A stretch of DNA of 64,000 nt from assembly GCF_009857135.1 (NCBI RefSeq), contig NZ_CP047318.1, positions 4,774,001 to 4,838,000 on the forward strand, in the 5' to 3' direction. The stretch is from Streptomyces sp. HM190. GTDB taxonomy: Bacteria; Actinomycetota; Actinomycetes; Streptomycetales; Streptomycetaceae. The position numbers and the translations under genes were made by a program. Positions 59,711 to 64,000 of the stretch are shown here, one piece after another; the first letter of the stretch is position 1, and each line of letters starts with the position of its first letter. The notes under the pieces were generated by a model. The model saw only the letters and a list, made by a program, of their open reading frames with translations, did not search any database and had not been told where the DNA came from.

Positions 59711-60501
59711 ACGAGGAAGTCGTCCACAGGCTGGGGGTGGCCCTGTGCGTTCTCGTGGGCCTGTGGTGGCCGACCCGGTGGCTGGCCGTCGCACGGCGCC
59801 GACGGCGTCTCCTCGCCCGGCTGGACGCGGTCCTGGCCCGGTCGGCCGCACCGCCTCGACGGCCTCTCGTCCTGCGGGGTGCCATGCGGCGCTGGTCGCC
59901 GGTCGCCGGCGGGGTGTGCGCCGGGTGGGTGCTGATCGGGGGCCTCCCGGGGCTGGCGCTGGGGCTCGCCGCCGGTACGGGGGTCTGGCAGTGGCTACGC
60001 CGGACCCGGACGACGGACGGCCGGTCGGCGGAGGCGGTCGACACGGCGGAGGCCGCACGGCAACTGCCCCTCACAGCGGACTTGCTGGCCGCCTGTATCG
60101 CGGCCGGGGCGAGCCCTGTCGTTGCCGCGCAGGCCGTAGGTGAGGCGCTGGGCGGACCGGTGGGTGAGCGGCTGGCCAGGGGGGCCGCAGAGGCTCGCCT
60201 CGGGGGCGAACCGGCGGACGCGTGGCGTGCGTTGGCCGCCCTCCCGGGGGCCGGTCCGCTGGCCCGCCTCCTGGAGCGGGCCGACCAGACCGGCGTACCG
60301 GCCGCAGACCCGGTCGCCCGCCTCGCCGCCGAGGCCCGCGCCGACTGGGGGCGCGCCGCGACGGAACGGGCCCGCCGGGCCGCCGTGATGGTCACCGCCC
60401 CGGTTGGCCTGTGCTTCCTGCCCGCGTTCATCGCGGTGGGAGTGCTGCCTGTGGTGATCGGCCTGGCGGACGGGCTGTTGGGAGGAGGTGGTGAGGGGTG
60501 A
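59707..60501 (+). CDS. TadC-like type II secretion F-domain protein
   Basis: 264 residues. Starts MNEEVVHRLGVALCVLVGLW; the GTG overlaps the previous TGA. The F domain is ADLLAACIAAGASPVVAAQA, then PLARLLERADQTGVPAADPV, and closing helices VGLCFLPAFIAVGVLPVVIG. Together with the preceding gene it would make the membrane platform under TadA. Confidence 0.85.
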   Translation: MNEEVVHRLGVALCVLVGLWWPTRWLAVARRRRRLLARLDAVLARSAAPPRRPLVLRGAMRRWSPVAGGVCAGWVLIGGLPGLALGLAAGTGVWQWLRRTRTTDGRSAEAVDTAEAARQLPLTADLLAACIAAGASPVVAAQAVGEALGGPVGERLARGAAEARLGGEPADAWRALAALPGAGPLARLLERADQTGVPAADPVARLAAEARADWGRAATERARRAAVMVTAPVGLCFLPAFIAVGVLPVVIGLADGLLGGGGEG

Positions 60502-60630
60502 GAGGCGAGGGGTGAGGGCGGGGAGCGAGCGAGCGGCGCGACGACATCGGCGGGCGATTGACCGGTGACCGATGCCCGGCCGCCGGCGGCCACGGCGAGC
60601 AGTGACTGATGCCCTACGACTGGCGATCAG

Positions 60631-60675
60631 CGGCCGATGGCCGATGGCCGATGGGCGATGGGCGATGGCCGAAGA
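60631..60675. repeat. GATGGCC/GATGGGC heptamer repeat
   Basis: Six tandem heptamers in the 242-bp gap before the pilin-like gene (60502-60743). No other signal is seen apart from CACGGGGGTTGAG as ribosome binding site at its end. Confidence 0.75.
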
Positions 60676-60743
60676 GCCAGTGATGCACGAACGAGCGACT
60701 ACGAACCGAACGAGCAACGGAACAGAACCTCACGGGGGTTGAG

Positions 60744-60968
60744 ATGTACAAGGCAGTGCGGGATGCGATGCGGGTCCGGCTGATGGGCGCCCTGATGCGT
60801 CGGGTGCGAGCGGCACGCAGGGACGCCGGGATGGTGACCTCCGAGTACGCCGTCGGCATCATCGCGGCGGTGGCCTTCGCCGCGGTGCTCTACAAGGTGG
60901 TGACCAGCGGGCAGGTCCAGGCGGAGCTGCAGGAGATCGTCGGGCGGGCCCTCAGTGGCGGGGAGTGA
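60744..60968 (+). CDS. DUF4244 Flp-pilin-like peptide
   Basis: 74 residues. A 29-residue basic leader ends in RDAG, followed by MVTSEYAVGIIAAVAFAAVL: a class III prepilin-like G/xxxxE cleavage motif and hydrophobic core. DUF4244 proteins are the presumed pilin subunits of actinobacterial Tad loci. No prepilin peptidase gene is in the window, so TadV-like processing would come from elsewhere. Confidence 0.88.
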   Translation: MYKAVRDAMRVRLMGALMRRVRAARRDAGMVTSEYAVGIIAAVAFAAVLYKVVTSGQVQAELQEIVGRALSGGE

Positions 60969-61344
60969 GCCCCGGCGGCGCGGTGGGGCCCTGGGGGGCG
61001 ACCAAGGGTTCGTGACGGCCGAGGCGGCCATGGCGCTGCCCGTGCTGGTGCTGTTCGCGATGGCCCTGGTGTGGGCCCTGCTCGCGGCCTGCGCCCAGAT
61101 CCAGTGTGTGGACGCGGCGAGGGCCGGGGCCCGTGCCGCCGCCCGCCAGGATCCGCCGGGCGCGGTCGCGGACGTGGCCCGGCGCGCGGCGCCCGACGGG
61201 GCGCGGGTCAGCGTGGGCCGGGACGGCGACCACGTCCGTGTCGAGGTGTCGGCCCGCTCGCCGGGCCCCGGCGGCCTGGGCCTGGACCTGAGCCACACGG
61301 CCGTGGCCCTCGCGGAGGAGACGGTGGGGGTGGCGAGCCGATGA
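60955..61344 (+). CDS. TadE-family pilus protein
   Basis: 129 residues. After a basic N-terminus comes the TadE signature DQGFVTAEAAMALPVLVLFA, a pseudopilin-like helix, then CAQIQCVDAARAGARAAARQ and an exported beta-rich tail. The GTG at 60955 overlaps the pilin gene by 14 bp; no strong ribosome binding site is seen, consistent with coupling. It overlaps the next gene by 4 bp. Confidence 0.85.
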   Translation: MAGSEPRRRGGALGGDQGFVTAEAAMALPVLVLFAMALVWALLAACAQIQCVDAARAGARAAARQDPPGAVADVARRAAPDGARVSVGRDGDHVRVEVSARSPGPGGLGLDLSHTAVALAEETVGVASR

Positions 61345-62501
61345 GAATGTCGTCGACCGCCCGGCCGGCCGCCTCTTCTCTGGTCCGCTCGGCCGGGTCC
61401 TCGGCCACCCGCTCGACCGCGTCGCCGACCGCGTCTTCGATCGCGCCCTCGAACGTCCGCTCGGACCGCGGCTCAGCGACCGTCTGGGTCGTCGGTGCGC
61501 TGTTCGTGCTGTGCGTGGTCTTCGGTGCCGTGCACGCCATGGGCCAGGCAGTGGTGATCCGGCACCGTGCGGCCGGCGCGGCGGATCTCGCGGCCCTGGC
61601 CGCCGCCGACCACTGGATGAAAGGTGGTGAGGGCGCCTGCGTGACGGCCGAGAGGGTGGCTCGGGCGCAAGGCGGCCGCATCGTGAGCTGCGAGGTGGAG
61701 GGGGAGATCTCGGACGTCACTGCGGCGTCGGGCACCGGCCTGCTGAGCGCCGAGGCCAGGGCGCGAGCGGGGCCGCCGCCGGCGGCCCCCGGCCAGGGCC
61801 CCGCAGGGGCACGCGCCGAGGAACGCGGGGGAGCGCGGCCCGAGCCTGAGCCACCCGCCCTCCTGCGCGGACCCACCTTCCTGCGTCGCCCCGGCGTGGC
61901 TACGTGGCTCCGGCCACCTGCGTCGCTCCGGCCTGGCTACGTGGCTCCGACCTCCTACGTCGCCCCGCCCTCCCCCGGAGCCCCCTTCAGCAGTTCCGTG
62001 AGGAGGCGTACAGCGCCTCGCTTGTGCAAGGGGTCGTTGCCGTTGCCGCACTTGGGGGACTGGATGCAGGACGGGCACCCGGCGTCGCACTCGCACGCGG
62101 CGATGGCCTGGCGGGTGGCGTCGAGCCAGGACGCGGCCGTGTGGAAGGCGCGCTCGGCGAAGCCCGCGCCGCCCGGGTGGCCGTCGTATACGAAGACCGT
62201 CGGCAGCAGGGTGTCGGGGTGGAGCGGCACGGAGACGCCGCCGATGTCCCATCGGTCGCAGGTGGCGAAGAGCGGCAGCATGCCGATCGACGCGTGCTCG
62301 GCGGCGTGCAGGGCGCCGCCGAGGATCTCGGGGTTGATGCGGGCCGCGTCGAGCTGGTCCTCGGTGACGGTCCACCAGACGGCACGGGTGCGCAGCGTAC
62401 GAGGAGGGAGATCGAGTTTGGTCTCGCCGAGGACCTCGCCGGTGATGAGCCGGCGCCTCAGGAAGGAGACGACCTGGTTGGTGACCTCGACGGAGCCGTA
62501 G
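61341..62501 (+). CDS. second TadE-like (Rv3654c-type) protein with run-on C-terminus
   Basis: The family part is about 165 residues: RGSATVWVVGALFVLCVVFG (pseudopilin-like helix), then AVVIRHRAAGAADLAALAAA and EGEISDVTAASGTGLLSAEA. Rv3654c-type proteins stop soon after this point. Here no stop occurs until 62501, so the frame continues for about 220 more codons, 180 of them antisense to the helicase gene (from 61955). The tail contains a duplicated YVAP coding repeat (61909-61960). Either the original stop was lost or a real stop is hidden by a frameshift. The ATG overlaps the TadE stop. Confidence 0.7.
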   Translation: MRMSSTARPAASSLVRSAGSSATRSTASPTASSIAPSNVRSDRGSATVWVVGALFVLCVVFGAVHAMGQAVVIRHRAAGAADLAALAAADHWMKGGEGACVTAERVARAQGGRIVSCEVEGEISDVTAASGTGLLSAEARARAGPPPAAPGQGPAGARAEERGGARPEPEPPALLRGPTFLRRPGVATWLRPPASLRPGYVAPTSYVAPPSPGAPFSSSVRRRTAPRLCKGSLPLPHLGDWMQDGHPASHSHAAMAWRVASSQDAAVWKARSAKPAPPGWPSYTKTVGSRVSGWSGTETPPMSHRSQVAKSGSMPIDACSAACRAPPRISGLMRAASSWSSVTVHQTARVRSVRGGRSSLVSPRTSPVMSRRLRKETTWLVTSTEP

Positions 62502-64000
62502 CAGAGGCGGCCGTCGCCCCAGGGGATCTCGGTGTCCGTATCCAGCACGGAGATGGAGGTCGTGTCGCGGGCGACCGTCGAGTAGGGCGGCTCGGCCTGC
62601 TCGACGAGGGCGACGGAGTCGTCCAGGTCCAGTTCGCGCACCAGGTACGTACGGCCCTGGTGCAGATGAACCGCGCCCTCGTGGACGGTGGTGTGGGCGG
62701 CGCCCGCGTCGACCGTGCCCAGGAGGCGGCCGGTGGCGGCCTCGACGACCTGGACGGGGCGGCCGCCCTGGCCCCGGAGGTCGGCGAGGTCGGCGGCCCG
62801 TTCCCGGCGGGTCCAGTGCCAGGCCTTGGTGCGGCGGCGCAGCAGCTGCGCGACCTCCAGCTGCGGCAGCAACTCCTCGCAGGCGGGGCCGAACAGCGCG
62901 AAGTCCTCCTCCGTCAGCGGCAGCTCGGCGGCGGCCGCGCACAGGTGGGGGGCGAGCACGTAGGGGTTGTCGGGGTCGAGGACGGTCGACTCCACCGGTT
63001 GGTCGAACAGGGCCTCGGGATGGTGGACGAGGAAGGTGTCCAGCGGGTCGTCGCGGGCCACGAGGACGGCGAGGGCGCCCTCGCCGGAGCGTCCGGCGCG
63101 GCCCGCCTGCTGCCACAGGGAGGCGCGGGTGCCCGGGTAGCCGGCGATGAGGACGGCGTCGAGGCCGGAGACGTCGACGCCGAGTTCGAGGGCGGTGGTG
63201 GCGGCGAGGCCGAGGAGTTCGCCGGAGTGGAGGGCGCGTTCCAGGGCGCGCCGTTCCTCGGGGAGGTAGCCGCCGCGGTAGGCGGCCACGCGCCGGGCCA
63301 GGGAGCGGTCGACCTCGGCGAGGCGTTCCTGGGCGATCACGGAGATCAGCTCGGCGCCGCGCCGGGAGCGTACGAAGGCGACCGAGCGGATCCCCTGGAC
63401 GGTGAGGTCGGTGAGCAGGTCGGCCGTCTCGGCGGTCGCGGTACGCCGAACGGGGGCGCCCTTCTCGCCCTGGAACTCGGTGAGCGGGGGCTCCCATAGG
63501 GCGAACACCAGTTCACCGCGGGGCGAGGCGTCGTCGGCGACCTCGGTCACCCGGACGCCGGTGAGGCGTCCTGCGGCGACGGAGGGCTCGGCGGCGGTGG
63601 CGGAGGCCAGCAGGAAGACGGGCTCGGCGCCGTAGCGGGCGCACAGGCGGCGCAGGCGGCGCAGCACCTGGGCGACGTGGGAGCCGAAGACGCCGCGGTA
63701 GGTGTGGCACTCGTCGATCACCACGTACCTGAGGGCGCGCAGGAAGGAGGACCAGCGGGGGTGGGACGGGAGGATGCCCAGGTGGAGCATGTCGGGGTTG
63801 GTGAGGACGTAGTTGGCGTACTGGCGGATCCACTCGCGTTCCTCGACGGGGGTGTCGCCGTCGTACACGGCCGGGCGTACGGCGTTGCCCAGAGGATGTG
63901 AAAGTTCCTTCACCGACCGGCACTGGTCCGCCGCGAGGGCCTTGGTGGGGGCCAGGTAGAGAGCGGTGGCCCCGCGGCCGTTGGGGGCCTCGGAGCCGTC
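61955..64000 (-). CDS. DEAD/DEAH-box helicase with DUF1998 domain (5' partial)
   Basis: 681 codons plus stop are in the window; the N-terminus lies beyond base 64000. Visible motifs: ATALYLAPTKALAADQ (Ia), YVLTNPDMLH (Ib), VIDECHTYRG (DECH Walker B), LLASATAAEP (III), SVAFVRSRRGAELIS (IV), ALELGVDVSGLDAVLIAGYP (V) and SLWQQAGRAGRSGEGAL (VI). The C-terminal DUF1998-type domain ends with four cysteines in CECDAGCPSCIQSPKC. This layout matches Bacillus MrfA, a repair helicase for mitomycin damage. It converges on the Tad operon with antisense overlap. Confidence 0.93.
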   Translation of the reverse strand, partial: DGSEAPNGRGATALYLAPTKALAADQCRSVKELSHPLGNAVRPAVYDGDTPVEEREWIRQYANYVLTNPDMLHLGILPSHPRWSSFLRALRYVVIDECHTYRGVFGSHVAQVLRRLRRLCARYGAEPVFLLASATAAEPSVAAGRLTGVRVTEVADDASPRGELVFALWEPPLTEFQGEKGAPVRRTATAETADLLTDLTVQGIRSVAFVRSRRGAELISVIAQERLAEVDRSLARRVAAYRGGYLPEERRALERALHSGELLGLAATTALELGVDVSGLDAVLIAGYPGTRASLWQQAGRAGRSGEGALAVLVARDDPLDTFLVHHPEALFDQPVESTVLDPDNPYVLAPHLCAAAAELPLTEEDFALFGPACEELLPQLEVAQLLRRRTKAWHWTRRERAADLADLRGQGGRPVQVVEAATGRLLGTVDAGAAHTTVHEGAVHLHQGRTYLVRELDLDDSVALVEQAEPPYSTVARDTTSISVLDTDTEIPWGDGRLCYGSVEVTNQVVSFLRRRLITGEVLGETKLDLPPRTLRTRAVWWTVTEDQLDAARINPEILGGALHAAEHASIGMLPLFATCDRWDIGGVSVPLHPDTLLPTVFVYDGHPGGAGFAERAFHTAASWLDATRQAIAACECDAGCPSCIQSPKCGNGNDPLHKRGAVRLLTELLKGAPGEGGAT

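Noticed and set aside
57085..60593. Very long minus-strand frames opposite the Tad genes
   Set aside because: Pro/Arg/Ala-rich shadows of well-supported plus-strand genes.

Overview
The window is very GC-rich, uses GTG starts freely, and carries a block of Streptomyces core-chromosome genes in a familiar order: penicillin-binding protein, wblA, two ArsA-like ATPases, RidA, Nudix, crp, nth, nhaA, acetyl-CoA synthetase, HAD, 6C RNA, Tad pilus genes and a DUF1998 helicase. From memory this runs parallel to S. coelicolor SCO3580 down to about SCO3550. The organism is almost certainly a Streptomyces. No natural-product cluster, CRISPR array or prophage is visible.

Bases 1-26250 are the variable half. 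An ECF sigma factor lies next to a His/Met-rich membrane protein and diverges from a two-RCK TrkA-type protein. A zinc-limitation group follows: a CobW-type GTPase, cysteine-free ribosomal protein L32, a Zur-like box, then a divergent UPF0718 permease with a TIGR03943 partner. An IS5-family element (8663-9959) with 16-bp inverted repeats and a TTA target duplication sits exactly on the stop codon of a small gene, and carries a frameshifted antisense passenger gene. Beyond it lie a glycosyltransferase, a giant HTH-nSTAND-WD40 protein, a two-component system, and two cation/proton antiporters. Next comes a graveyard of broken parts: a KhtT-like regulator pseudogene, two transposase remnants and a DUF1963 gene between them. 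This ends at a tRNA-Pro(CGG) gene.

Bases 26250-54700 are the conserved half: Pr6Pr membrane protein, metallophosphoesterase, YqeY, class A PBP, WblA, the ArsA-like ATPase pair, RidA, Nudix and MBL enzymes, a nucleotidyltransferase, Crp, endonuclease III, CoA-type Nudix, MarP-like membrane protease, a hydrolase/holin-family pair, NhaA, acetyl-CoA synthetase, a SulP-carbonic anhydrase fusion, a deacetylase-like lipoprotein, a third MinD/ArsA ATPase and a degenerate Fic protein.

Bases 54700-64000 hold a HAD phosphatase, 6C small RNA, and a compact Tad operon (CpaE-like, TadA, two TadB/C proteins, a DUF4244 pilin-like peptide, TadE, and a second TadE-like protein whose frame runs on antisense into the helicase). 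A DUF1998 DEAD/DEAH helicase is cut by the window end.

Regulatory signals visible by eye: a 21-bp Zur-like box, Crp-type palindromes (two nearly identical ones far apart, one in front of crp itself), three perfect DnaA boxes, and several strong stem-loop terminators.
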